64,000 nt of DNA from an uncultured Lachnospiraceae bacterium (GTDB lineage Bacteria > Bacillota > Clostridia > Lachnospirales > Lachnospiraceae). The stretch lies in assembly GCA_946537305.1 (NCBI GenBank), contig CAMNFR010000004.1, positions 22,579 to 86,578 on the forward strand. The letters run 5' to 3'. The position numbers were made by a program, and so were the translations under genes. This document shows, in pieces, positions 1-8,809 of the stretch. The notes beneath the pieces were generated by a model, which was given only the letters and a program-made list of their open reading frames with translations, made no database searches and was not told where the DNA came from. How positions within the stretch are numbered: position 1 is the first letter of the stretch; each line of letters begins with the position of its first letter.

Positions 1-1113
1 GGTAAAGCTGATTTCCATTCCATTTTCATGACAGAAAGCAACGGCTTCCCTCAGAATGTCCTGCAGTTCCGGAATGGATAACTGCAGATTCTCCGAAGCC
101 GGGAGGATGGCATTTCCGGTCGTGATCAGCCCCGAGCAGGTGACATACTGCACACCCATCCCGTGCAGGAACTTCAGGGTTTCCTTATAATCCCGGTTAA
201 GCGTACAGAGCGGCGTGTTAATGCTCACTGACAGGCCTGCCTGCAGGGCATTTCCGATGCCTTCCACCGTTTTCTGATACCCCTGCGCACCGACCAGACG
301 GTTATGAATATCCGCGTTCGCGGAATAGAATGTGATCTGAATGCTGTCCAGCGACGCCTCAAACAGACGTCTGCAGTAATCCGGCGTCAGCTTCATGCCG
401 TTGGTGTTCAGCCTGGTCACGAACCACTGCGCGGAATCGATCAATTCGATCAGATCCTCCCGCATGGTAGGCTCTCCGCCGGTGAAGGTGACCTGCGGAA
501 CACCGATTTCCCGGAGATGCCCCAAAATTTCCTTCCAGGCCTCTGTGGGAAGTTCCTCTTCCTCTGCCCCGCTCTGTCCCGCGGCATAGCAGTGAATGCA
601 CTTCTGGGTGCAGTTCCACCGCCCGCTTTTTGTCATGGCGCTCACCAGCAGATCCATGCGGTGCGGTGCCTTCATATACGGCGCATAATCACCGATGCTC
701 ATGTAGCCGATATCCTCTGCCACAGGTTCATGGTAGGCGATCTGCGTAAAGGTCTCCATGATCGTGCCGATATCCTGCCGCAGGCGTGCCTTTCCAACAA
801 AAGGATAGACCTTTTTCACCGCGGCACAGGTATCTTCGACGATCCGGTCCGCCTCCTCCTGCGTGATCTCACGCCCCGCATAGCGGTTGATCTCTTCGAT
901 CAGCTCGGTCAGCAAAATACTCCAGGAAACATTCACGGGAATAATATCCTGCCCGTTAATGATGGCAACACTCGGCGCGATCTCTTTCCCGCGAATGACC
1001 GGGGGAATCAGATGAATCCTTACGACGCCGGGACCCTCCGGATTCAATGTGGTATGATGCACTTCGTGAAAATGTGCTTCTGCATATTTTAGTTCCCTTC
1101 CGGATGCTTTCAT
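1..1113 (-). CDS. Radical SAM protein with SPASM-type layout (3' end cut by window)
   Basis: Partial gene, 371 codons visible; the C-terminus lies beyond base 1. It starts at an ATG with a strong AAGGAGG seven bases upstream. The first 165 or so residues form a domain I do not recognise (HHTTLNPEGPGVVRIHLIPP near residue 18). The radical SAM core follows: CTQKCIHC holds the CxxxCxxC cluster near residue 182, then TFTGGEP and a long TIM-barrel segment (LNTNGM, SIQITFYS). Family knowledge: such enzymes cleave S-adenosylmethionine at a 4Fe-4S cluster, and many of this layout modify peptides or activate other enzymes. No precursor peptide is visible beside it. It has its own promoter and sits after a terminator, so it is separate from the hutD unit. 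The substrate is unknown. Confidence 0.85.
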   Translation of the reverse strand, partial: MKASGRELKYAEAHFHEVHHTTLNPEGPGVVRIHLIPPVIRGKEIAPSVAIINGQDIIPVNVSWSILLTELIEEINRYAGREITQEEADRIVEDTCAAVKKVYPFVGKARLRQDIGTIMETFTQIAYHEPVAEDIGYMSIGDYAPYMKAPHRMDLLVSAMTKSGRWNCTQKCIHCYAAGQSGAEEEELPTEAWKEILGHLREIGVPQVTFTGGEPTMREDLIELIDSAQWFVTRLNTNGMKLTPDYCRRLFEASLDSIQITFYSANADIHNRLVGAQGYQKTVEGIGNALQAGLSVSINTPLCTLNRDYKETLKFLHGMGVQYVTCSGLITTGNAILPASENLQLSIPELQDILREAVAFCHENGMEISFT

Positions 1114-1158
1114 CGATAAACCTCCTTCAGCGTACTTTTCCACAGCATACTTTTTTCC

Positions 1159-1187
1159 AGTGTATCACAAGAAAACCGCGCAAACAA
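1159..1187 (-). promoter_or_regulatory. Sigma-A promoter of the left-edge radical SAM gene
   Basis: Read on the minus strand: -35 TTGTTT, 17-base spacer, -10 TACACT. Transcription would start about 40 bases before the ATG at 1113. Confidence 0.5.
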
Positions 1188-1221
1188 GAGCCGTCTGTAG
1201 GACTTCCATCTACCGTCGAAA

Positions 1222-1248
1222 GAAAAACCACCCCCATGTTGGGAGCGG
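1222..1248 (-). terminator. Rho-independent terminator after hutD
   Basis: On the minus strand an eight-pair stem (CCGCTCCC against GGGGGTGG, two G-T pairs) with a five-base loop is followed by TTTTTC. It ends the pyruvate kinase-to-hutD unit and separates it from the left-edge radical SAM gene. Confidence 0.6.
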
Positions 1249-1288
1249 CAGTTCTTTAATACATAATAATTCTTTAGACCATCTTTCT

Positions 1289-1912
1289 TTATCCTTCAGC
1301 GTCGTCGCATACGATCCGGATCCCGATCAACAGACCGGCCTCAGCCACCCGAAGGACCTCCGGTCTCTCTGAATCATCGGCCGTGCACAGGATCAGATCC
1401 CCGGCAGACAGTTGGATTTCTTCATTTTCCTTTTTTTGAAGGATAATTTCCCCTTTAGACACGAACAGACCTTGCAATTGATCGGTTCCGGATGCATCCT
1501 CCCCGGGAAACACTTCTCCGAACGGTATATCTGTCCCGGCTTTTTCAAACGACCGAACGGCAAGACTTCCTTCCGCTTTGCCTTTGCGAAGCATCAGATT
1601 GAAATCTGTCACCCGCCCCCGGCTTACGGTCTTACCGCCCCCATCAAAGGAGGCAATCTGTCCCACCGGCAGCGTATACCATGCTCCGTCATCATGGCGC
1701 AGCTCAAGGCATCCCTCCCGAAGCGTCAGCAGGCGGTGGTAATCCGGGAGCGGCGTAAATGTACTCTCTTCATCCCGTACCACAGCGGTGGAAAGTCTCC
1801 ACACATAATCCCTGTCTGCATAATCCGCTTCCGGCGGGCAGATGGCGAGCTGCGTCGTAGTCCCACCGGACCATTCCCTGGTAAAGGTATCTTCTTTCCG
1901 AATGATTTTCAT
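1289..1912 (-). CDS. hutD: HutD/Ves family protein
   Basis: 207 residues, the usual length for HutD. It shows the family start, an early SGGTTTQLA followed by YVWRLSTA and a bicupin-like pattern (SFDGGGKT). HutD proteins often accompany histidine-utilisation genes and are thought to bind formimino-glutamate or tune the pathway rather than catalyse a step; that role is not firmly proven. Here it is the last gene of a minus-strand run with a sugar kinase 111 bases upstream, about 48 kb from the hutU-hutI-ftcD-fchA operon in the same window. A terminator follows directly. The assignment rests on sequence character; the role is inferred. Confidence 0.75.
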   Translation of the reverse strand: MKIIRKEDTFTREWSGGTTTQLAICPPEADYADRDYVWRLSTAVVRDEESTFTPLPDYHRLLTLREGCLELRHDDGAWYTLPVGQIASFDGGGKTVSRGRVTDFNLMLRKGKAEGSLAVRSFEKAGTDIPFGEVFPGEDASGTDQLQGLFVSKGEIILQKKENEEIQLSAGDLILCTADDSERPEVLRVAEAGLLIGIRIVCDDAEG

Positions 1913-2023
1913 GTCTGCTATCCCTCAACTTATCTCAACAACAGCGGTAGAAAACCATCAGCTCCAGAGCCCCATAATGCGCTGCCGTTCTGTAAAAGTG
2001 ACAAGGGTGTGACACCCGTTTTT

Positions 2024-3631
2024 TTACCATCTCATGGATTCTACAGCCGCCCGTTCTGCAGCCAGTCCGGCGCGGTAGTGCTCCGTAAAGGTCTCAAATC
2101 CCTGAATCTCTTCCGGTGTTGCCTCCAGGGTCTCCCCGGCCATGCCGGCAAAGATCTCTTTCTCCAGCCACTCTTCCAGCGTGGAGAATTTACCCTCGGC
2201 TTCTTTTTTCAGCAGCATATATGCCGCCAGCAGTGCCATGCCCCAGGGACCGCCCTCGCTGGCCGTCGCCATCACGGTGACCGGAGCGCCTACGGCCGCG
2301 GACAGATACCGCTGTCCCACGCCCGGGGTCTTGAACAGACCGCCGTGACCCAGGATCTTATCTACTTTTACACCTTCATCCTTAAGAAGGATATCCATGC
2401 CCAGCTTTACGGCGCCAAGAGAGGCGTACAGATGCGTGCGCATGAAATTGGCCAGGGTAAAGGCTGCGTCCGGCGTGCGCGCGAACAAGGGACGTCCTTC
2501 ATTCAGATGGGTGACTCCCTCGCCGGAATAATAACCATAACTTAACAGCCCGCCGCAATCCGCGTCTCCGTTCAGGGAATTGCGGTACAGCAGTCCGTAA
2601 AGATCTCCCATATCCATGGGATGGCCGGCCAGCGCCGCGAATTCACCGAACAGGTTCACCCAGGCGTTCAGATCCGAAGTACCGTTATTCGCATGGGACA
2701 TGGCTACAGGGAAACCGGTGGGCGTCGTAACCATATCGATCTCCCTATACATTCTGGAGAGAGGCTTCTCCAGCACCAGCATCGCAAAGGTCGAGGTCCC
2801 GGCGGAAACATTGCCGGTCCGGGGCGCCACGGATGCCGTCGCGACCATACCGGTCCCTGCATCTCCCTCCGAAGGGGCGAACGGAATACCGGGCTGCAGC
2901 CAGCCTGCATCATCCAGCAGGGCGGCGCCCTCTGCGGTCAGATATCCTGCAATATCACCGGCTGTCAGGACCTTCGGCAGGACATCCCTGGTCTTCCAGG
3001 CATAGCCCTTCGGGGCGATCAGCGCATCAAAAGCATCCATCATTTTGGCGTCATAATCACAGGTCGCGGAATCAATGGGGAAGATTCCGGAGGCATCGCC
3101 CACGCCGGTGTTCTTTTCCCCGGTCAGAAGATATGTAATATAGGAATCCAGCGTTGTCACAAAGCTGACACGGTTCAGATGTTCCTCTCCGTCCAGTACG
3201 CACTGATAGAGATGAGAAATCGTCCAGCGCAGCGGGATATTGAAATCAAAAAGTTCTGTCAGAGCATCTGCCGCCGCCTCAGTATTACTGTTGCGCCAGG
3301 TCTGGAAGGGCGTCAGCAGCTCTCCCTTTTCGTCGAACGCCATATAGCCATGCATCATGGCGCTGATGCCGATGGCGCCGACTGTTTTCAATTCAACGCC
3401 GTATTTTGCCTTCACCTCTTCACGCATGCCGGCGTAGCTGTTCCGCAGTCCTTCGTGAATTTCCTCGATCGAATACGTCCAGATGCCATTCACCAGGGAG
3501 TTTTCCCAGTCATGGAAGCCGACCGCCAGCACCTCGCCCGAAAGATCTGTCAGAACGGCTTTGATCCGAGTCGAACCGAATTCAATGCCTAGTGCCGTAC
3601 GTCCCTGAAGAAGTTTTTCTTTGTTATCCAT
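2024..3631 (-). CDS. FGGY-family carbohydrate kinase
   Basis: 535 residues, typical of FGGY kinases. The N-terminal phosphate-binding segment LGIEFGSTRIKAVLTD (about residues 14-29) and the C-terminal ILGHGGLFKTPG segment fit the two actin-like ATPase lobes; GDASGIFPID and NVSAGTSTFAML are also FGGY-like. These enzymes phosphorylate ketoses, polyols or related sugars with ATP in the cytoplasm. It is nearest in feel to ribulokinase/xylulokinase relatives, but no isomerase or epimerase lies beside it, so the sugar is unknown. The start has AAGGAGG eight bases upstream. It begins 23 bases after the PflX-like gene and is likely co-transcribed with it. Confidence 0.85.
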   Translation of the reverse strand: MDNKEKLLQGRTALGIEFGSTRIKAVLTDLSGEVLAVGFHDWENSLVNGIWTYSIEEIHEGLRNSYAGMREEVKAKYGVELKTVGAIGISAMMHGYMAFDEKGELLTPFQTWRNSNTEAAADALTELFDFNIPLRWTISHLYQCVLDGEEHLNRVSFVTTLDSYITYLLTGEKNTGVGDASGIFPIDSATCDYDAKMMDAFDALIAPKGYAWKTRDVLPKVLTAGDIAGYLTAEGAALLDDAGWLQPGIPFAPSEGDAGTGMVATASVAPRTGNVSAGTSTFAMLVLEKPLSRMYREIDMVTTPTGFPVAMSHANNGTSDLNAWVNLFGEFAALAGHPMDMGDLYGLLYRNSLNGDADCGGLLSYGYYSGEGVTHLNEGRPLFARTPDAAFTLANFMRTHLYASLGAVKLGMDILLKDEGVKVDKILGHGGLFKTPGVGQRYLSAAVGAPVTVMATASEGGPWGMALLAAYMLLKKEAEGKFSTLEEWLEKEIFAGMAGETLEATPEEIQGFETFTEHYRAGLAAERAAVESMRW

Positions 3632-3654
3632 GTGTTCCTCCTTTATTTGGTCTT

Positions 3655-4560
3655 TTACAGCCCAGCACCGTCAAAGGCCGGAATGAAACTTTCCTCTGCC
3701 GCCTCGCCTTCCTGTCGGAAGGCCAGTTCGATGCCGATCCGCAGCGCAAAAGAAATCACCTTTTCATAATCCGCCGCCGGAACACGCCCTGCCAGTTCCG
3801 GTGCCTGCCTTTCAATGCCAGGCATTGGCGTATACTGATTCATAATACTGATATATATAAGATTTCCATAGGTATCATGCAGATACCGGAGGATCCGTTT
3901 TGCCGCTCCCGTCTGTCCCGGCAGCACCAGATGGCGGACGATCACGCCCCGTGTCATATGACCGTCGGAATCAAACATCGGCGGACCGCTCTGACGCACC
4001 ATTTCCCGCAAGGCCTCTTTGGCTCTCTCCGGATAATCCGGACAGCGGGAATACTTTGCGGCGGTATCACCCTCCCAGTACTTAAAATCCGGAAGCCATA
4101 TATCCACCAGACCTTCCAGCATCTGTAAAGACTCCTGCTTCTCATACCCGCTGCTGTTATAGACCACAGGGATGGAAAGTCCCTTTTCTTTTGCCAGAAT
4201 CAGCGCCTTACGCACAGAAGGGATAAAGTGTACGGCGGTCACAAGATTAATATTGTTGGCTCCCTGTGCCTGTAGGCGAAGAAAAGCCTCCGCAAGCTGT
4301 TCCTCCGTCAAAATCTTCCCGGGCGATGACTGCCCGGCAGATATCTCATGGTTCTGACAGTAGATACAGCCCAGCGGACAGCCGCTGAAAAAGACCGTTC
4401 CGGACCCCTCCGTCCCTGACAGACACGACTCCTCCCAGAAATGCAGGGCTGCCCGGGCCGCTTTTATTTCTGCGTCCATGCCGCAGGCACCTCTTTCGCC
4501 CGCGGTGCGGTCCGCTCCGCATTCCCTGGGACAGAGATGACAATTTTTGTACGCCTCCAT
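3655..4560 (-). CDS. PflX-like radical SAM protein (COG1313 type)
   Basis: 301 residues from the ATG at 4560. A longer reading to 4614 would overlap the transporter gene by 53 bases, whereas 4560 lies one base past the transporter stop, fitting translational coupling. The N-terminus has extra cysteines (CHLCPRECG), then FFSGCPLGCIYCQNHEIS carries CxxxCxxC near residue 65. This matches the PflX group, relatives of pyruvate formate-lyase activating enzyme whose targets are unknown. Clear radical SAM fold features continue (NINLVTAVHF, VYNSSGYE, DIWLPDFKYW). No glycyl-radical enzyme is present in the window to act as an obvious partner. Confidence 0.85.
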   Translation of the reverse strand: MEAYKNCHLCPRECGADRTAGERGACGMDAEIKAARAALHFWEESCLSGTEGSGTVFFSGCPLGCIYCQNHEISAGQSSPGKILTEEQLAEAFLRLQAQGANNINLVTAVHFIPSVRKALILAKEKGLSIPVVYNSSGYEKQESLQMLEGLVDIWLPDFKYWEGDTAAKYSRCPDYPERAKEALREMVRQSGPPMFDSDGHMTRGVIVRHLVLPGQTGAAKRILRYLHDTYGNLIYISIMNQYTPMPGIERQAPELAGRVPAADYEKVISFALRIGIELAFRQEGEAAEESFIPAFDGAGL

Positions 4561-4561
4561 A

Positions 4562-5491
4562 CTAGGCCTCTGCATTCTGGTGACGCACATACAGGAATAT
4601 GCCCAGCATAACAATTATACCGCCTGCAAAATGATTCCAAAGCGGCTGCTCCGCAAACAGCATAAAAGCCCAGGCAGAGGCAAAGACCGGCTGAATGATC
4701 TTGATCATGGCCAGGGTAGTAGGACTCTGATATTTCAGTGCCCAGTTAAAAATGCTGTGACCCATGAGACTGCAGAAAACGGCCATCCCTAAGGCACACC
4801 AGTAATTAATGTGTCCGTATCCGGTAAAATGATAGGGTGAGATCAATACAAACAAATCGAGGACCAGTGCTGAGGTCCCGTATACCAGAAAGGTATATAC
4901 ATTATTGGAAACACCGGACCTTACCTTTTTTCCGATCAGAGAATAAACGGCGATCATAAAAGCACTGATGATCTCTATAATATTTCCGGCCAGCATGCTG
5001 CCCCCGGAAAAACCTCCCCTGCTGTAAGCAACAATCACGCTGCCGACCAACGCAATGCCAATCCCGGTTTTCGCCCACCGGCTGTATTTCTCCTGGCCGG
5101 TGATGGCCAGAATAATGGCGACAAACAGCACCTCAAGCCCTACCAGCACCTGGGAGGCTGCAATAGTCGTCATATGCACGCCCTGAAAATAGGTCCAGAA
5201 ATGAACCGCCAGAAAACATCCGCTGAGCAGGCACCACAGAACCGTTTTTCTGTCCAGCTGTTTCAGTTCCTGCCGGTAGGATGTCTTTCCCAGAACGACC
5301 GGCAAAAGCAAAAGGGTGACAAAATTCTTACGCCAGGCTGCCAGTACCAGTGAGGGAGCCGTACTGAATCGCACGAAAATCGACGAAGTGGACGTCCCCA
5401 ACATCCCTGCCCAGATCAACAGGAGCGCCCATTTTGCCAGCCTGTCGGCAGACGGATTCTTTTTATTCGAGTTTATTGAATTTTCTGACAT
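4562..5491 (-). CDS. EamA/DMT-family transporter
   Basis: 309 residues with about ten hydrophobic helices arranged as two repeated halves, as in the drug/metabolite transporter (EamA) family. The motif around SSIFVRFSTAPSLVLAAWR in helix 1-2 and the second-half RHQ-ending tail fit this fold. Substrates of the family range from amino acids to nucleosides and cannot be told from sequence. Its start overlaps the end of the pyruvate kinase-like gene by 19 bases, and the PflX-like gene begins one base after its stop, so the three are translated from one message. Confidence 0.85.
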   Translation of the reverse strand: MSENSINSNKKNPSADRLAKWALLLIWAGMLGTSTSSIFVRFSTAPSLVLAAWRKNFVTLLLLPVVLGKTSYRQELKQLDRKTVLWCLLSGCFLAVHFWTYFQGVHMTTIAASQVLVGLEVLFVAIILAITGQEKYSRWAKTGIGIALVGSVIVAYSRGGFSGGSMLAGNIIEIISAFMIAVYSLIGKKVRSGVSNNVYTFLVYGTSALVLDLFVLISPYHFTGYGHINYWCALGMAVFCSLMGHSIFNWALKYQSPTTLAMIKIIQPVFASAWAFMLFAEQPLWNHFAGGIIVMLGIFLYVRHQNAEA

Positions 5492-6549
5492 GATTTGTTC
5501 TCCGAAACATTCAGCGTATTCTTTCTGTCCTCTTCCGCAGTTTTTCCTGTCCGTACCAGATATTCCATTGCCTCCGCAGGAAAATCACCGGCTGCGGTCT
5601 CTCCAGTCAGCATCACCGAAGAAGCTCCATCCAGAACCGCCTGATAAATATCCATAACTTCTGCGCGGGTCGGCACCGCTCTCTTCTGCATGGAATCGAG
5701 CATCTGTGTGACCACCATAAAGGGGGTTCCTGTTTCCCGGCAGATTCTGGATATTTGTTTCTGCAGACGAGGCAGTTCCCAGAGGGGCAGGCTGTTTCCC
5801 AGATCTCCCCTGGCAATTACAATTTCATCCGCCGCCGCCGCAAGCTCCCGCACATGAGCTGCGCCTTCCTGGTTTTCGATCTTGGCAAAGATACGCAGGT
5901 CATTGTTGTCTTCCTTTTCTGAATGACCGTATCCGATATCCCACAGGGCCGTTTTCAGCTGTTCTATATCCGATGCTCTCCGACAGAACGGGAGCATGAC
6001 TCCCGTGACGCCCAGTTCAGGGGCCAGCGCCAGGTTTTTTCGATCATGTTTCGTGAGCGCCGGGAGATCCCAGCTTTTTCCGGGAACAGCTACGCTCTTG
6101 CGGGACGTCAGGGTCCCGCCCCTGATCACCAGGGCCAGCATCTCTGCAGAACCGGCACCACGCCCGTGCCGTTCTCCATTCTCCGTCGCTCCCATGATCT
6201 CCAGTTCCAGTTTTCCGTCGTCCAGAAGAATGCGGTCTCCCGCGGAGAGGTCTGCGCATACCTGTCCGGGAAGCGACAGGTCTTTTACAGGTATGACTTC
6301 ACCAGCGTTCATGGCAAGCGGCTTCGTCAGGATTCCTGACCGCAGCTCCGGTCCTTCCAGATCGATAAGGATCTGAAGTTTCTTGCCTTCTTCCGAAGCT
6401 ACCCGATGTGCCAGTACGATCCAGTCTCCGTGATCAGCCAGACCGCCATGAGAAAGATTGATCCGAAGGCCTGTCATGCCGGCCCGTACCATCCGATGCA
6501 GAATGTCTTCCTGCAGGCATGCCGGTCCCAACGTACCGTAATAGTCCAT
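5473..6549 (-). CDS. pyk: Pyruvate kinase-like protein lacking the C-terminal domain
   Basis: 358 residues from the ATG at 6549 (GAGGAA ribosome site); canonical pyruvate kinases are about 470 or more. The A and B domains are present: RINLSHG (29-35), DLEGPELR (63-70), AKIENQEG with the catalytic lysine (223), ARGDLG (246-251), TQMLDSM (281-287), PTRAE and VMLTGETAAG. The protein stops soon after this last helix, so the regulatory C-terminal domain is absent. It should catalyse PEP + ADP to pyruvate + ATP, probably without the usual allosteric control; that is inference. It is first in a run with a transporter, a radical SAM protein and a sugar kinase. A paralog with full length may exist elsewhere. 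Confidence 0.8.
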   Translation of the reverse strand: MDYYGTLGPACLQEDILHRMVRAGMTGLRINLSHGGLADHGDWIVLAHRVASEEGKKLQILIDLEGPELRSGILTKPLAMNAGEVIPVKDLSLPGQVCADLSAGDRILLDDGKLELEIMGATENGERHGRGAGSAEMLALVIRGGTLTSRKSVAVPGKSWDLPALTKHDRKNLALAPELGVTGVMLPFCRRASDIEQLKTALWDIGYGHSEKEDNNDLRIFAKIENQEGAAHVRELAAAADEIVIARGDLGNSLPLWELPRLQKQISRICRETGTPFMVVTQMLDSMQKRAVPTRAEVMDIYQAVLDGASSVMLTGETAAGDFPAEAMEYLVRTGKTAEEDRKNTLNVSENKSCQKIQ

Positions 6550-6586
6550 TTTATTTCCTCTTCTCTGTTTTAAATAACCGTCCATT

Positions 6587-6616
6587 ATTTTACGACACAG
6601 GATACATTGTTTGCAA
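6587..6616 (-). promoter_or_regulatory. Promoter of the pyruvate kinase-like operon
   Basis: Minus strand: TTGCAA, 18-base spacer, TAAAAT, about 30 bases before the ATG at 6549. It sits in the 259-base divergent region shared with glgB. Confidence 0.5.
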
Positions 6617-6724
6617 GGGGAATTTATGCCAGATGTATTTCTGCGCGATTTTAAAGTGCTATATACCAACACGTATTGTAACTATGCATCTTCCGGAATT
6701 CATATATGGAAATTCGTTATCTAC

Positions 6725-6753
6725 TTGCATGTGTTTCATTTATTTGTTATTAT
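6725..6753 (+). promoter_or_regulatory. Promoter of glgB
   Basis: Plus strand: TTGCAT, 17-base spacer, TATTAT, about 55 bases before the glgB start. The divergent region between 6550 and 6808 holds only this, the opposing promoter and AT-rich sequence. Confidence 0.5.
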
Positions 6754-6808
6754 ATCATGAGACAATTTCAAAAGATTCTTTCTTTATAGTAATCCGGGAG
6801 AAAAAAAT

Positions 6809-8800
6809 ATGTATAAGATCTTCGAATACAATCCGCAGCTTACCCCTTTCACCGGGGACATTGACCTTCGCATGAACAATCTGAAGGAAACGCGCAAACG
6901 CATTCTTGGAGACGGAACCTCCCTCTCCGCTTTTGCTAACGCTCATCTGTACTTCGGAATTCATCATGAAGGGCACGAATGGGTCTACCGTGAATGGGCA
7001 CCGGCTGCCCAGCAGCTCTGGCTGACAGGTGAATTTAACAACTGGAATCCCCGTTCTCATCCGCTGACGTACATCGATAACGGTGTATGGGAGCTCCATC
7101 TGCCGGGCGATGATGCTCTCTGGGAGGGATGCCGCTGCCATACCATCGTGCGGCACGACGGCACGGAGACCGACCACATCCCGCTGTATGCGCGCCGCGT
7201 GATTCAGGAAAAGACCACACTGCGCTGGAAAGCCGAGATCGTGGATGACGCCAAGATCTTTCCCTGGACCGATGAAAAATTCCGGCCCGCAAAGGAGCTC
7301 CTGATCTATGAGGCTCATGTTGGCATGGCGCAGGAGGATCCGCGTGTAGGTACGTACCGTGAGTTCGCGGATTATACACTGCCCCGCATCAAAAGAGCCG
7401 GCTACAATACCATTCAGCTGATGGCGATCATGGAGCACCCTTATTATGGTTCCTTTGGCTATCAGGTCTCGAATTTCTTCGCCTGCTCCTCCTGGTTCGG
7501 AAAGCCTGAAGACCTGAAGTATCTGGTGAACACCGCGCATGCCATGGGCATCCGTGTCCTGCTGGATGTGGTTCACTCTCATGCTGTCCGGAATACAACG
7601 GAAGGCATCAATGAATTCGATGGTACGACATGGCAGTTCTTCCATGATGGTCCGAAGGGCGATCACCCTGCCTGGGATACCAAGCTGTTCAACTACGGAA
7701 AGACAGAGGTCATTCATTTCCTCCTGTCCAACCTGAAATTCTGGATGACGGAGTATCATTTTGACGGCTTCCGCTTTGACGGCGTGACCTCCATGCTCTA
7801 CCATGATCATGGTCTGGGCTCGAATTTTGACGACGATCACAAATATTTCTCTTTGAATACAGATACAGAAGCGATCACCTACCTTCAGCTGGCCAATCAG
7901 CTGATCCGTGAGGTCAATCCGCTGGCTATCACGATTGCGGAGGATATGTCCGGCATGCCCGGTATGTGCCTTCCTATTGAAGATGGCGGTATTGGCTTTG
8001 ACTACCGGCTGGGTATGGGACTTCCGGATATGTGGATCCGCCTGCTGAAGGATACCCGGGATGAGGACTGGAACCTAGAGCAGATGTGGGGCGATATGTG
8101 CCTGCGCCGTCCCGGCGAAAAGACCGTGGCCTATGCAGAAAGCCATGATCAGGCGCTTGTCGGAGATAAGACCATCATGTTCCGTCTGGCGGACGCCGCC
8201 ATGTACACGGATATGGACAAGATCTGTCACACAGGAGTTATCGACCGGGCTGTTGCACTGCACAAGATGATCCGGCTTCTGACCATTGCCGCCGGCGGCG
8301 ATGCCTGGCTGAACTTCATGGGTAATGAATTCGGACATCCTGAATGGATCGATTTCCCCAGAGAAGGAAACGGCTGGAGCTTCCATTACTGCCGCAGACA
8401 GTGGAGCCTTCGTGATAACGGCTATCTGAAGTATCAATGGCTGGGAGAATTCGATGAAGCCATGGTGGCGCTTATCGATTCGAACAATGTGTTTGATCAG
8501 AAAATGCCGAACCTGGATCTTGTTCACGTGAGCGACCATATCCTTGCCTTTGAGCGGGGCGGTCTTCTGTTCGTATTCAACTTCCATCCGGAAAAATCCT
8601 TTGCGGATTACCTGATTCCGGTCGGTGAGTCCTGCGATTATATCCCGGTCCTCTCCAGTGATGAAAAACGTTTTGGCGGCATGGACCGTATCTCCTTCCA
8701 GCCCTACACGGCCTGGCAGAAAGGGATGAAGGGCAACTGGCTGCGGCTGTATCTTCCTTCCCGCACGGCGGTGGTCCTGCAGCCCCGAAAGAGAAAATAA
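6809..8800 (+). CDS. glgB: 1,4-alpha-glucan branching enzyme (GH13)
   Basis: 663 residues. An N-terminal CBM48-like module (YREWAPAAQQLWLTGEFNNW) precedes the GH13 barrel. Catalytic residues are visible: FRFDGVTSM places the nucleophile at D324, TIAEDMSG the acid/base at E378, and YAESHDQALVGDKT the third carboxylate region. The FRFDGVTSMLYHDHG form is that of the GH13_8 branching enzymes shared with eukaryotes and Bacteroidota. It transfers alpha-1,4 glucan segments to make alpha-1,6 branches in glycogen. No other glg genes are in the window. The GGGAG ribosome site is nine bases before ATG. It leads a two-gene unit with a small membrane protein. Confidence 0.95.
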   Translation: MYKIFEYNPQLTPFTGDIDLRMNNLKETRKRILGDGTSLSAFANAHLYFGIHHEGHEWVYREWAPAAQQLWLTGEFNNWNPRSHPLTYIDNGVWELHLPGDDALWEGCRCHTIVRHDGTETDHIPLYARRVIQEKTTLRWKAEIVDDAKIFPWTDEKFRPAKELLIYEAHVGMAQEDPRVGTYREFADYTLPRIKRAGYNTIQLMAIMEHPYYGSFGYQVSNFFACSSWFGKPEDLKYLVNTAHAMGIRVLLDVVHSHAVRNTTEGINEFDGTTWQFFHDGPKGDHPAWDTKLFNYGKTEVIHFLLSNLKFWMTEYHFDGFRFDGVTSMLYHDHGLGSNFDDDHKYFSLNTDTEAITYLQLANQLIREVNPLAITIAEDMSGMPGMCLPIEDGGIGFDYRLGMGLPDMWIRLLKDTRDEDWNLEQMWGDMCLRRPGEKTVAYAESHDQALVGDKTIMFRLADAAMYTDMDKICHTGVIDRAVALHKMIRLLTIAAGGDAWLNFMGNEFGHPEWIDFPREGNGWSFHYCRRQWSLRDNGYLKYQWLGEFDEAMVALIDSNNVFDQKMPNLDLVHVSDHILAFERGGLLFVFNFHPEKSFADYLIPVGESCDYIPVLSSDEKRFGGMDRISFQPYTAWQKGMKGNWLRLYLPSRTAVVLQPRKRK

Positions 8801-8809
8801 AACAGAACT

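Noticed and set aside
2005..2025. GGGTG-TGA-CACCC followed by a run of T on the plus strand, like a terminator
   Set aside because: Both flanking genes run on the minus strand and no plus-strand gene precedes it; the stem is only five pairs.
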